Source: Ensifer sp. Root278
Lineage (GTDB): Bacteria; Pseudomonadota; Alphaproteobacteria; Rhizobiales; Rhizobiaceae
Reading direction: 5' to 3'
DNA: 64,000 bases
Assembly: GCF_001429285.1 (NCBI RefSeq)
Contig: NZ_LMJJ01000042.1
Span: 124,001 to 188,000 of the forward strand
Below, in pieces: positions 46,942-55,304 of the stretch. Under the pieces are notes generated by a model. The model ran no database searches. It worked only from the letters and a program-made list of their open reading frames with translations, and was not told where the DNA came from. The position numbers and the translations under genes are program-made. Numbering within the stretch: the stretch's first letter is position 1; each line of letters begins with the position of its first letter.

Positions 46942-48615
46942 TTACTTCTTCGGTGCTTTCTCCGCAGGTGCCGGGGCCTGTAGGTCGCCGAGCAGCGAGG
47001 AAATGGCGTTCTCGCCGTTGAAGCCGGCCTCCTTCAGCAGCTGGTCGAGGACCGGCTTGTTGGCCTGGTAGGCGAGTAGCTGGCCCGCAAGGCCGTCGCC
47101 GAGGCCGATGCCGTTCTTGGCGCCTTCGCCGCCTGCACCGCGGCCGAGCATGCCGCCGGTGTCGAAGATGCGGATGTCGGAGATCTTCTCGATCGGCTTG
47201 ACCGCTTCAGCCAGCGCTTCGGGAATGATGCGGATGCGCTCGCGTAGGATCTCGAACTCGATGATGGCGGAGCTCAGCTTGTTGCGGGCTTCGTTGAGCA
47301 GGGCCTCGCTTTCGGCCGCGGCCTTGCCGGTTTCGAGCACGCCCTTGGCCTTGATGATGGCCGCTTCGGCTTCGGCGGTGGCGAGCGTCTTGATCGCATC
47401 GGCCTGGTCGAGGGCCGCCTGCTTTTCGGCTTCGGCGCCAACGGTCACGGCCGTTGCTTCGGTTTCGGCGTTCTTGCGGGCGTCGATGACGGCGATCTGG
47501 CGTTCGCGTTCGGCGATTTCCACGGCCTTTGCGGTTTCGACCTTTTCTTCTGCGGCAATCGCCAGGGCGCGGGCGTTTTCGGCCTTGGCCTTGGCTTCCG
47601 ATTCCTCGCGGCTTTTGTTGGCGACGGCGATGGCGCTTTCCTGAGAGACGATCTGCAGGTCGCGCTTGGCTTCCGTGTCGCGCTGCTGAACAGACCGGGT
47701 CGCGTCGATGTTGGCGTTTTCACGAACCTGCTTGGCGGTCGCCTCGCGCTCGGCAATCGCCTGTTCGGTGGCAATGCGGGCTTCTTCTTCCGCGCGCTTG
47801 GCGGCCTGCTCCTGCTGCGCGGTTTCGGCCCGGGTGGCGGCCGACTTGTTGGCGATGTCGCGCTCCTGGTTCAGTTCCGCCTCGCGCTTGGTGCGCTCGA
47901 TCGCCAGCGATTGCTGGCGCGCTTCCAGGTCCTTCTGGGCGATGGCGACTTCGGTGTCGCGGACGATCTCGTTGCGCTCCTTCTTGCGGCCCTCGGTGAT
48001 GCGGGTCAGCGCCGCCAGACCATGGGCGTCGAAGAAGTTGTTGGCGTTGAAATGCTTGATATCCGTCTGGTCGAGGCGGGTCAGCGAGACCGATTCGAGC
48101 TCGAGGCCGTTCGACTGCAGGTCGGCGCCGACTGCTTCCTGCACCGCCTTGACGAAATCCATGCGCTGCTCCTGCAGCGCGTCGAGGCTCATGGTGGCGG
48201 CAACCGAGCGCAGGCCGTCGACGAACTTCGCCTCGATCAGCACGCGCAGTTGCTCCGCGTCATTGGTGCGGTCGCCGAGCGTCTGGGCCGCAAGCGCGAT
48301 CGAGGAGGCATCGGGTTTCACGCGGACATAGAATTCCGCGCCGATATCGACGCGCATACGATCCTTGGTGATCAGCGCGTCGCCTTCGCCGCGGCGGACC
48401 TCGAGGCGGAGCGTCTTCAAGTTGACGCGGGCGATCGAGTGGAAGATAGGCAGCACGATGGAGCCTCCGTCGAGGACCACCTTCTGGCCGCCGAGGCCGG
48501 TGCGCACATAGGCTTCATCCCGGCTCGAGCGGGTATAGAGCGATGCAAGAACAAAGCCGATGCCGAGGATCAGGACGATGCCGATGCCGGCCGGCACCAA
48601 GAGTTCGTAAAACAT
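46942..48615 (-). CDS. Flotillin/band-7 (SPFH) protein, YqiK type
   Basis: This 557-residue membrane-associated scaffold has an N-terminal helix (about 8-28, GIGIVLILGIGFVLASLY), a flotillin-type SPFH domain (VLDGGSIVLPIFHSIARVNLKTLRLEV; FVDGLRSVAATMSLDALQEQR; LELESVSLTRLDQTDIKHF) and a long Ala/Glu/Lys coiled coil (about 215-440). A hydrophobic low-complexity tail with AGGEGAKNGIGLGDGLAG follows. Flotillins organise membrane microdomains and respond to envelope stress. Partners directly upstream are a YqiJ-type protein (21-base gap) and a PspA fusion, so the three form one operon. GGAG precedes the ATG. Confidence 0.92.
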   Translation of the reverse strand: MFYELLVPAGIGIVLILGIGFVLASLYTRSSRDEAYVRTGLGGQKVVLDGGSIVLPIFHSIARVNLKTLRLEVRRGEGDALITKDRMRVDIGAEFYVRVKPDASSIALAAQTLGDRTNDAEQLRVLIEAKFVDGLRSVAATMSLDALQEQRMDFVKAVQEAVGADLQSNGLELESVSLTRLDQTDIKHFNANNFFDAHGLAALTRITEGRKKERNEIVRDTEVAIAQKDLEARQQSLAIERTKREAELNQERDIANKSAATRAETAQQEQAAKRAEEEARIATEQAIAEREATAKQVRENANIDATRSVQQRDTEAKRDLQIVSQESAIAVANKSREESEAKAKAENARALAIAAEEKVETAKAVEIAERERQIAVIDARKNAETEATAVTVGAEAEKQAALDQADAIKTLATAEAEAAIIKAKGVLETGKAAAESEALLNEARNKLSSAIIEFEILRERIRIIPEALAEAVKPIEKISDIRIFDTGGMLGRGAGGEGAKNGIGLGDGLAGQLLAYQANKPVLDQLLKEAGFNGENAISSLLGDLQAPAPAEKAPKK

Positions 48616-48636
48616 GGTTGCTCCGATGAGGAAGGA

Positions 48637-49266
48637 TTAAGGATTGGGCGGCGTCAGCAGGTCCGACGGCGCGGATATCGCAATAAAAATGTCTGATGCG
48701 CGATCAACGATCAGTACCTGTGCGCCGATGGCGATCGGCTGCTCGTTGCGGGCGGCCCGTGCGCGCAGTACGTGCCAGTTGCCGTGGCGATCCTTGAGGC
48801 GGATGCGTCCCGGCAGGCCCTGGTCCAGCGGACCGACGGTGACTTCGCCGCTGCGGCCGACGAAATCGCCGAGGTCGACGACATAGCTTTCGTCACGCGG
48901 GACGATCTTCGCCACCCACCGGCTCGACGCGCGAACTGCGGGTAGCGAGAAGGCGAGCGCCGGCAGGGCCGCGGCAAGCGTCGGCAGCGGCGCCCACAGG
49001 GCTCCTGCCACCGCCTGAATGACAAACCCGGTCATGGCGAAGAGGCCGAGGAAAAGCATCAGCAGAACAAGCAGCGGCACGCCGCCGACATTGAACCAGG
49101 ACATCAGTCCGCCGAGCGCGTTGTGGTCGTCCAGCCAGGCCTTGTCGATCGCCTCGCCCAGCGAAAAGCCGAGCAGCAGGCAGAGGATCTCGATGCCGGT
49201 GAAGGCGGCCAGCATCACCGCCGCAATCGCGAATGGCAGGGATTCCGGGGCGAGGAAGAACAGCAT
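48637..49266 (-). CDS. YqiJ-like membrane protein with OB-fold (NfeD-like)
   Basis: The 209-residue protein has about three membrane segments: residues 8-35, 60-85 (VGGVPLLVLLMLFLGLFAM) and about 95-110. A C-terminal OB-type domain follows (FVGRSGEVTVGPLDQGLPGRIRLKD; PIAIGAQVLIVDRASDIFIAI). Proteins of this plan are partners of flotillins, as yqiJ is of yqiK in E. coli, and probably anchor or regulate them. It starts 5 bases after the PspA-fusion stop and 21 bases before the flotillin gene, which supports one transcript. Confidence 0.88.
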   Translation of the reverse strand: MLFFLAPESLPFAIAAVMLAAFTGIEILCLLLGFSLGEAIDKAWLDDHNALGGLMSWFNVGGVPLLVLLMLFLGLFAMTGFVIQAVAGALWAPLPTLAAALPALAFSLPAVRASSRWVAKIVPRDESYVVDLGDFVGRSGEVTVGPLDQGLPGRIRLKDRHGNWHVLRARAARNEQPIAIGAQVLIVDRASDIFIAISAPSDLLTPPNP

Positions 49267-49271
49267 GGGCG

Positions 49272-50405
49272 TTAGTGCTGCTTTGCCTTGAACTCGGCCA
49301 GCCTTGCCTCGATCGCCCGGTCGCGATGCAGGCGGTCGAGTTCGTCCAGTTCTACACTGTCGCTGTGATTTCCGCCCGGAACCCCGGTGGCGCGGGAGAC
49401 GGCGGCGGCGGCACGGGCTGCACCATCAACGGGGCTGGCCTTTGCCAGGCCTGAAGCCTTGCTCTCGGGGAACTGGGCGATGCTGCGCTTGAGATCGGCG
49501 AGCCGCGCTTCGGCTTCGCGGCGGGTGGCGAGGACCGCCTGGAGCGCCTGCTGGCCCTCTTCGAGATCGGTGCGGGCGCCGGCCAGCGCCTTGTCCAGAG
49601 CGGCAAGCTGCGATTCCAGATCGATCTGGCGTGCGACGCCGGCTTTGGCGAGGTCCTCTCGGGCGGCGGAGATCGCGGTCCGGATCTTTTCGTCCAGTTT
49701 CGTGAGATCGGCGCCGATTTCGTCGCGGCGGCTGAGGATGCGGTATTCCTCGGCACGCGCCTGTCCGATATCGACCCGGGCTTCTTCGGCGGCGGCGTCG
49801 ATTTCGCGGAGCGCCTGTTCGACGATCACGATCTTGTTGCTGCCTTCCGCCTTGTCGACGGCGGCATTGGCGAGACCGGCGATCAAGCGGCCCATGCGCG
49901 ATAGGATGCCTTCATTCGTCATCATTTTCTTCTCCGTTCGGTCGGAATGCGTGGTGACGCCGATGTGGATCTGATAGCCGCCGTCTTGTGCAACGAGCTG
50001 GGCGGCGAAGATATTCAAGGTGCCGGGCGAATAGCCGGCGACATCGTAGGGGATGGCGACGCGACCGCGCACGGTGGCGACGGTCAGATCCGACGGTCCC
50101 TTGATTGCAAAAAGCTTGTCGTCCAGCGGCAGCCTTTCGGCGTTGGCCGCCTGTCCCCGGTTCGCCGCGAAGTCGCGCAGTCCGAGCGTGACCATCCGTG
50201 CCGGAAGCCCCGTACGCTCGCGGACCGTTTCGTAGGCAAGCTCGTGCAGTGTTACGAGGTTGGCCCCCGCCTTTTCTCCGGCGAGTTCATCGAGCATTGC
50301 GAGCATATTGGCGTAGGCGACGAAGGTTTCCTCCAGCGCGTGTCTGGCCTCCTCGTCAGGCGCGAGGTCGTAGCACAAGATCGACGTGTGGTTGCTCTGA
50401 GCCAT
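49272..50405 (-). CDS. PspA/IM30 protein fused to a TnpB-like N-terminal domain
   Basis: Residues 162-312 are a PspA/IM30 coiled-coil protein: ILSRMGRLIAGLANAAVDKAEG, then IVEQALREIDAAAEEARVDI and long heptads. PspA coats and protects stressed membranes. Residues 5-155 are unrelated to PspA. Their sequence (LEETFVAYANMLAMLDELAG; LHELAYETVRERTGLPARMV; LDDKLFAIKG; VRGRVAIPYDVAGY; LVAQDGGYQIHIGV) follows the helical REC and beta-barrel order of TnpB/IS605 OrfB N-termini. No RuvC acidic motifs or zinc ribbon are present. The tail (313-377) is Ala-rich and polar. The 50405 ATG has no ribosome site and abuts a promoter; an internal ATG at residue 161 has a good one. Function of the extra domain is unknown. 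Confidence 0.85.
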   Translation of the reverse strand: MAQSNHTSILCYDLAPDEEARHALEETFVAYANMLAMLDELAGEKAGANLVTLHELAYETVRERTGLPARMVTLGLRDFAANRGQAANAERLPLDDKLFAIKGPSDLTVATVRGRVAIPYDVAGYSPGTLNIFAAQLVAQDGGYQIHIGVTTHSDRTEKKMMTNEGILSRMGRLIAGLANAAVDKAEGSNKIVIVEQALREIDAAAEEARVDIGQARAEEYRILSRRDEIGADLTKLDEKIRTAISAAREDLAKAGVARQIDLESQLAALDKALAGARTDLEEGQQALQAVLATRREAEARLADLKRSIAQFPESKASGLAKASPVDGAARAAAAVSRATGVPGGNHSDSVELDELDRLHRDRAIEARLAEFKAKQH

Positions 50406-50412
50406 AATCCAT

Positions 50413-50441
50413 TACATAAAGCACCGCTTTTGTGCTTTCAA
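50413..50441 (-). promoter_or_regulatory. Promoter immediately upstream of the PspA-fusion gene
   Basis: On the minus strand CTTGAAA (-35, TTGAAA) and TATGTA (-10) are spaced by 17 bases. The -10 ends 7 bases before the ATG, so transcription would start at or next to the start codon, giving a leaderless message. The CTTGAAA also resembles the heat-shock sigma (RpoH) -35. The call is inferred from sequence. Confidence 0.5.
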
Positions 50442-50565
50442 GGATCGGCTCAGTTTTAGGTTGTAATTTTCTTACATTGAACGCGGCCACGACCGTTGCG
50501 CTCGAAAAGCGGGTCGGGACCGGCGGAGGAGGGTGACGCCGGAGGTGCGAAATCGCCCGGCGGAC

Positions 50566-51075
50566 TCAATCCACCGCGTTGTTGCGGAGCCAGGTTTCCA
50601 GCGCGGCGATGACGGACAGTCGCAGGCTTGCGCCCTTGGACAAAGCGCGGGTGAGGGACATGTCGTCGCCTGCAAAACCCATCTCGGCCATGATGTCGTT
50701 CGCGCGCATCCGCCGGCGGTTCATGATGGTGCGGATTTCGGCGATCGTTTCAGGAAGCAGATAGCGACCGCTGGCAATCGCCGCGGCTTGGTGCGCCACG
50801 AGCGGCGGATCGTTTTCTGCTTGTGCGGAGGCCATTTCCACGGCGCCATTGCTGCTCAGCCACTTCAGGAAAGTCTCACGCTCGGCGGGGCTTGCCTTGG
50901 TCCAGGAATTCTTGAGTTTGTCGAGGCGGGTGCGCTCGTCCTTGAGCCCTGCCGCAACAAGCGCCTTGCGCAGAGACGGAATGCGGCCGGCCATGAGATC
51001 GGCGTGGATATCGGGAAAATCGAGCTTCAGGCGCTGCACGTCAGCGGTTTCGTCGCTCTTGGTTTTCTTCGACAT
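50566..51075 (-). CDS. Hypothetical protein with a possible HTH domain
   Basis: The 169-residue protein (MSKKTKSDETADVQRLKLDF start, GGGA 6 bases upstream) has two helical parts. The first contains FPDIHADLMAGRIPSLRKALVAAG and WTKASPAERETFLKWL. The second, LLPETIAEIRTIMNRRRMRANDIMAEMGF followed by SLTRALSKGASLRLSVIAALE, has the spacing of a helix-turn-helix. I do not recognise a named family. It is 160 bases upstream of the PspA fusion on the same strand and may regulate it. It has no signal peptide or membrane helix. Confidence 0.75.
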   Translation of the reverse strand: MSKKTKSDETADVQRLKLDFPDIHADLMAGRIPSLRKALVAAGLKDERTRLDKLKNSWTKASPAERETFLKWLSSNGAVEMASAQAENDPPLVAHQAAAIASGRYLLPETIAEIRTIMNRRRMRANDIMAEMGFAGDDMSLTRALSKGASLRLSVIAALETWLRNNAVD

Positions 51076-51316
51076 GCTCATTCCCGCGCCGTTCGTCCGC
51101 GCCATGCTCTAGCGTGCCCGCGCGCCCGGCGCGAGCGAAATAGGTCGCTATCCTCTATCCTTTGTCGGTCGATCCCGTTAGGGAGCACATGGAGAATAAC
51201 GCGAGGCTGCATGCTGTGCCCTTCGCCGGACGTCATGCATCCAGCTTTACGCAAGTCCCTTCGCCTATCGTCACCGCAATGGCCGGGATGTGACACGGCG
51301 AATGAAGGACAATGAT

Positions 51317-51478
51317 ATGTCAAACGATATCGAGCATTACCGCGACCCATCCGATTCGATGGTTGCCCTCTATCTCGCGAACAATGACGGCGACGAACTG
51401 ACCGATGTCCTGGTCGCCGCGCTTGAAGATGCCTTCCGCATCCTCCGCGACGAGATCTCCGGCGAAACGATGCATTGA
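51317..51478 (+). CDS. Small acidic hypothetical protein
   Basis: The 53-residue product MSNDIEHYRDPSDSMVALYL continues ANNDGDELTDVLVAALEDAF and ends GETMH. AAGGA lies 8 bases before the ATG. It is acidic and probably helical, with no membrane segment. I do not recognise a family. An alternative ATG five codons upstream has a weaker site. It is divergent from the HTH-like gene. Confidence 0.55.
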   Translation: MSNDIEHYRDPSDSMVALYLANNDGDELTDVLVAALEDAFRILRDEISGETMH

Positions 51479-51635
51479 GCGGAGCGTGTCTCCTCCACGA
51501 AGTATTCTTGGAACGTAATCCAGCATCGGTTGCGAATCGAATCATGGATATCCTATTCTGGCCGGGTTCCAATCGGCGACGCGTCGGATTTCGGGAGAGT
51601 TCGCGGCCGCTTATCGCCAGCGCTAGGGGAGGCGT

Positions 51636-51734
51636 ATGAGCATGACATTTTCTATCTGGCATATGGTCATGGCGCTGCTGATCATCGGCGTACCCGTCTG
51701 GCTGATCCTTCGGGCCTTGAAGCGCTCACGCTAA
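51636..51734 (+). CDS. 32-residue single-span membrane protein
   Basis: The short frame reads MSMTFSIWHMVMALLIIGVP, then VWLILRALKRSR and TAA. A hydrophobic stretch of about 20 residues is followed by a positive tail, so it should sit in the inner membrane with its C-terminus in the cytoplasm. A strong GGGGAGG lies 4 bases before the ATG, which argues for real translation. The sequence resembles the small one-helix proteins common in rhizobia. Its function is unknown. Confidence 0.6.
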   Translation: MSMTFSIWHMVMALLIIGVPVWLILRALKRSR

Positions 51735-51914
51735 AGCGCGCCGCGATCAATTCTGCTTCATCGCATATCGCTGTCGCAAAATCGGCGCGCACTTCACTCG
51801 GCATGCTTGGCGCATCAAGGCGCGAGCGATCGGCCGTAGAGAACAGGGCGTTGCGGGGTCCGATTTCGACGGGATTCGTGCCCGCTCGATGTCCTTATCG
51901 ACAGCGACTGCTGA

Positions 51915-51936
51915 ACCGGCCTGTTTACAGGCCGGT
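51915..51936. terminator. Symmetric stem-loop between convergent genes
   Basis: ACCGGCCTG-TTTA-CAGGCCGGT is a perfect 9-bp stem. It is followed by GTTTC on the plus strand, 180 bases after the small membrane gene, and lies 28 bases after the amidase stop on the minus strand. It may end transcription from either side, although the U tract is weak. Confidence 0.5.
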
Positions 51937-51964
51937 GTTTCATTCGATGACCATCGGGCGACGC

Positions 51965-53275
51965 TCAATTTTCCTGAAGCAGCGCCTCGGCCGAAAGGGC
52001 TGAGGCCAGTACGGTCGCATCGGTTCCGTTTCGCCCAACCAGCATCAGTCCGGCCGGCCGCACGAGACCCGGCATCGGCAGGGTGATGGCGTTGAGATCG
52101 AACTGGTTGGCAACCTGGCAATTGCGTAGGAGCAGTCCCTCGACGCGGTTGTATTCCGCCACGTCCGTTTCGACGCTGGCGATCGGCACGGCGGCGATCG
52201 GTGTCGTCGGCAGTGCGATGAGATCGAAGGGCGAAAGCCGCTCGTCCATGGCGGCGGCGAGTGCGCGCCGAGTTTCCAACAGGGCCGAGATGGCTGCATC
52301 CCGTACGGTGAGGCGGCGGCGAAGCGGGAGCTTGACCCTGTCATCGACGGGAGCACCATCGTCATTTAGCCAGCCGGCATGGATGCGGCTTGCTTCCAGG
52401 CCGGCGATCGAGCCGATTCGCGTTGCTTCGGCAAGCCGCTCAATCAAGTCATCGAGTGTACAGTCGACGATCTCGGCGCCCGCCTTGGCCAGCCGGTCGA
52501 GGCTTGCGGCAAAGGCATTGGCGATTTCGGGCGAGAGCTCTTCGAGCAGCCTTCCCCGGGGAATACCGATGCGAAGTCCTGCAATCGGGCGGGCGACAGG
52601 CGGTATCGGTTGCTCACCGGCCATCACGGCGTCTGTTATCGCGCAATCGGCAACGGTTCGGGCGAGCGGCCCGAGCGAATCGAGGCTCGGCGACAGCGGA
52701 AAGGAACCATCGAGCGGAACGCGGCTGGCCGTCGGTTTGAAGCCGACGATGCCGTTGAGCGCTGCGGGGATTCGTATCGAGCCGCCGGTGTCGGAACCGA
52801 TGGCGATGTCGCAGGTGTCTTCGGCCGCCGAAACCCCGGCACCGGAAGACGAGCCGCCGGGGATGAGCCGCTGGTCGGTGGCGTTTCCGGGCACCGGATA
52901 GTGCGGGTTGAGGCCGACCGCGGTGAAGGCGAACTCGGTCATGTGGGTCTTGCCGATGATTACGGCACCCGCGGCGCGCAGCCGCTGGACGACGAGCGCG
53001 TCTCTTTGGGCCGGTGCCGCATCGCGACGGATGATGGAACCGGCAAGCGTTTGCTCGCCCGCCACGTCGAAGAGATCCTTGATCGAAACGATCTTGCCGT
53101 CGAGCGCACCAAGGCTCGCGCCGTCTTGCCGCCGGCGGTCGGCGGCATCAGCTTCCGCGCGGGCACGTTCCGCATAGAGGCGCACGAAGGCCTTTTCTTC
53201 GTGCCGGCGATCGTTGACCCGGCTCAGGATCTGTTCCAGGCGATCGCGGGCGGGCGTGTTGGCGAAGTGAGACAC
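51965..53275 (-). CDS. Amidase (amidase-signature family)
   Basis: The protein has the Ser-cisSer-Lys catalytic set of the amidase signature family: Lys in KIVSIKDLFDV, the cis-Ser in IPGGSSSGAGVSAAEDTCDIA and the nucleophile Ser in GSDTGGSIRIPAALNG. It hydrolyses a C-N amide, but the substrate is unknown. Size (436 residues) and layout fit general amidases and the N-terminal part of allophanate hydrolase-like enzymes. The GTG start (VSHFANTPARDRL) is likely; an ATG 18 codons earlier adds an unlikely Arg/His-rich leader. Confidence 0.87.
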   Translation of the reverse strand: MSHFANTPARDRLEQILSRVNDRRHEEKAFVRLYAERARAEADAADRRRQDGASLGALDGKIVSIKDLFDVAGEQTLAGSIIRRDAAPAQRDALVVQRLRAAGAVIIGKTHMTEFAFTAVGLNPHYPVPGNATDQRLIPGGSSSGAGVSAAEDTCDIAIGSDTGGSIRIPAALNGIVGFKPTASRVPLDGSFPLSPSLDSLGPLARTVADCAITDAVMAGEQPIPPVARPIAGLRIGIPRGRLLEELSPEIANAFAASLDRLAKAGAEIVDCTLDDLIERLAEATRIGSIAGLEASRIHAGWLNDDGAPVDDRVKLPLRRRLTVRDAAISALLETRRALAAAMDERLSPFDLIALPTTPIAAVPIASVETDVAEYNRVEGLLLRNCQVANQFDLNAITLPMPGLVRPAGLMLVGRNGTDATVLASALSAEALLQEN

Positions 53276-53537
53276 GATGATGACCTGTCGATATCGGTGT
53301 CGCCGCGCGGCGGCATGAGGCGGGATCATTGCCCGGATTCGCGAAAGCTGCCGGGCTATCTACTTTGATAGCAGCATTGGCAGCGAAAGCCATTGCTCCG
53401 ATGCAGAGCGAAGTGCCCCAACCTTCACTGAACTGTCGCCAAACCGTTCAAATAGTTTCATGCCGTTGTTACGTCGCTGACATCGGCATGACCAAAGGTC
53501 CGGCACGCGCGGTCGCGCTGCCGAATCGGAGGTCTGT

Positions 53538-55103
53538 TTGGCCGATATCCTCAAGACGCTTTCCCGGCGTTCTTTCCTGCTTTCCGCCGGTGCCGCGGGC
53601 TTCGTGGCCTCGTCCGGTCTTGCGACACCCTTCTATGCGAGAGGCTACGGCCGGCCGGAGTTCATACATGGCGTGCAATCGGGCGATGTCGATACGTCCT
53701 CCGGCATGATCTGGACGCGGGTGGATCGACCGTCGAAGGTGTCGGTCGAGTATTCGACCACCGAGAGCTTCTCCAATCCGGTTCGCCTTGCCGATCTCAC
53801 AGCGACGCCGCAGACGGATTGTGCGATCAAGTGTTCGCTCGACGGATTGCTGCCGGACCACGACATCTTCTACCGGTTCACCGCCACCGATCTTTATGAT
53901 GTCAACCGGGTCTCCGAACCGGTCACCGGCCGGTTTCGCACAGCACCCTTGCGCAAGCGCTCGGTCCGCTTCGTCTGGTCCGGCGATACCGCCGGCCAGG
54001 GCTGGGGAATCGATGATGTCGGCATGAAGACCTATTCGACCATGCGGCTGCATGAGCCGGATTTTTTCATCCATTCCGGCGATACGATCTATGCCGACAA
54101 TCCTATTCCTGACGAGATCCAGCTGCGCGACGGCGGCGTCTGGAAGAACCGGGTGGTGACCCATGAAAAGCGTGACGTGGCGCGAACGCTCGAGGAATAT
54201 CGCGGGCAATGGAAATACAATCTGCTCGACGATCATGTGCGGCAGCTGAATGCCGTCTGTCCCACCTTTTATCAATGGGACGATCATGAGGTCTTGAACA
54301 ACTGGTCGGCTTCGACCGACCTTCGCGACGATGCCCGCTATCCGGAAAAGGACGTCGCCGTCTACGCGGAACGGGCAGCCCGCGCGTTCCACGAGATGAC
54401 GCCGATACGCAACGTCGCGACGCAGCCCGGCCGCATCTTCCGCAAGGTCGGCTATGGGCCGCTGCTAGATGTGTTCTTCGTCGACCTGCGCTCCTATCGC
54501 GGCGCCAACCAGGGCAAAGACGGTGGCGGCGCGCTGTTCGGCTGGCGGCAGGCGGACTGGCTGAAGCGGGAGCTTGCCGCCTCGCGTGCCGTGTGGAAGG
54601 TGATTGCCTGCGACATGCCGATCGGCCTCGTCGTCTGGGACGACTATGCCAACCGGCGCGGATCCGATGCGATCGCCAACGGCGACGATGGCCCGCCCAT
54701 GGGCCGGGAGACCGAGTTTGCGGATCTGCTGCGCTTCATCAGGGACAATGCGATCGACAACCTCGTCTGGCTGACGGCTGATGTCCATTACACGGCGGCG
54801 CATCACTACGATCCGTCACGGGCGGCGTTCAAGGATTTCCTCCCGTTCTGGGAGTTCGTCTCCGGTCCCCTGCATTCCGGCACCTATGGGCCGAAGGAGC
54901 TGGACATGACGTTCGGCCCCGATGTCCGCTTCATCAAGGCGTCTGGCGGCGGCGTCGACAGCAACCTGCCGCCTTCGGCCGGCCTGCAGTTCTTCGGCAT
55001 CGTCGATATCAACGGCCAGACGAAGCAGATGACGGTGCGGCTGATGGATCGGCAGGACCAGGAACTGTGGCGGGTGACGCTCGATCCGGCTGCCGTCGCA
55101 TGA
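53538..55103 (+). CDS. Alkaline phosphatase D-type phosphodiesterase (PhoD)
   Basis: The 521-residue exported metalloenzyme has a twin-arginine signal (TLSRRSFLLSAGAAGFVASS) and so is folded before export to the periplasm. A PhoD N-terminal domain (FIHGVQSGDVDTSSGMIWTRVD) precedes the metallophosphatase core with FVWSGDTAGQGWG, FFIHSGDTIYAD, YQWDDHEVLNNW, VVWDDY and LTADVHYTAAHHYD. It releases phosphate from diesters or monoesters, with Ca2+/Fe3+ in characterised members. The TTG start has GGAGG 6 bases upstream. A poor Pho-box-like sequence lies about 90-105 bases before it. Confidence 0.92.
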   Translation: MADILKTLSRRSFLLSAGAAGFVASSGLATPFYARGYGRPEFIHGVQSGDVDTSSGMIWTRVDRPSKVSVEYSTTESFSNPVRLADLTATPQTDCAIKCSLDGLLPDHDIFYRFTATDLYDVNRVSEPVTGRFRTAPLRKRSVRFVWSGDTAGQGWGIDDVGMKTYSTMRLHEPDFFIHSGDTIYADNPIPDEIQLRDGGVWKNRVVTHEKRDVARTLEEYRGQWKYNLLDDHVRQLNAVCPTFYQWDDHEVLNNWSASTDLRDDARYPEKDVAVYAERAARAFHEMTPIRNVATQPGRIFRKVGYGPLLDVFFVDLRSYRGANQGKDGGGALFGWRQADWLKRELAASRAVWKVIACDMPIGLVVWDDYANRRGSDAIANGDDGPPMGRETEFADLLRFIRDNAIDNLVWLTADVHYTAAHHYDPSRAAFKDFLPFWEFVSGPLHSGTYGPKELDMTFGPDVRFIKASGGGVDSNLPPSAGLQFFGIVDINGQTKQMTVRLMDRQDQELWRVTLDPAAVA

Positions 55104-55304
55104 GCGTTCGGGCCCTCACAGATCCCTTTCCAAACCCTGCTGGCAAGGCCCTTTCCAGTGGCAAACCCATGGCCTGCCGGGACTTCGGGGTCAGGCTCTT
55201 GCGCGCGCCCCCCTTTCGCAATCGCAAAAAAACCTGTATGAGCCCGACCATTGAAAAAGCGGCGTGGCCCATCGGGGCGTGCCCTAAACCTTCCGAGACG
55301 AAAA

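Noticed and set aside
49272-50405. A complete TnpB transposon gene or IS605 element
   Set aside because: There is no RuvC or zinc-ribbon part, no TnpA, and no visible element ends. The domain is in frame with PspA.
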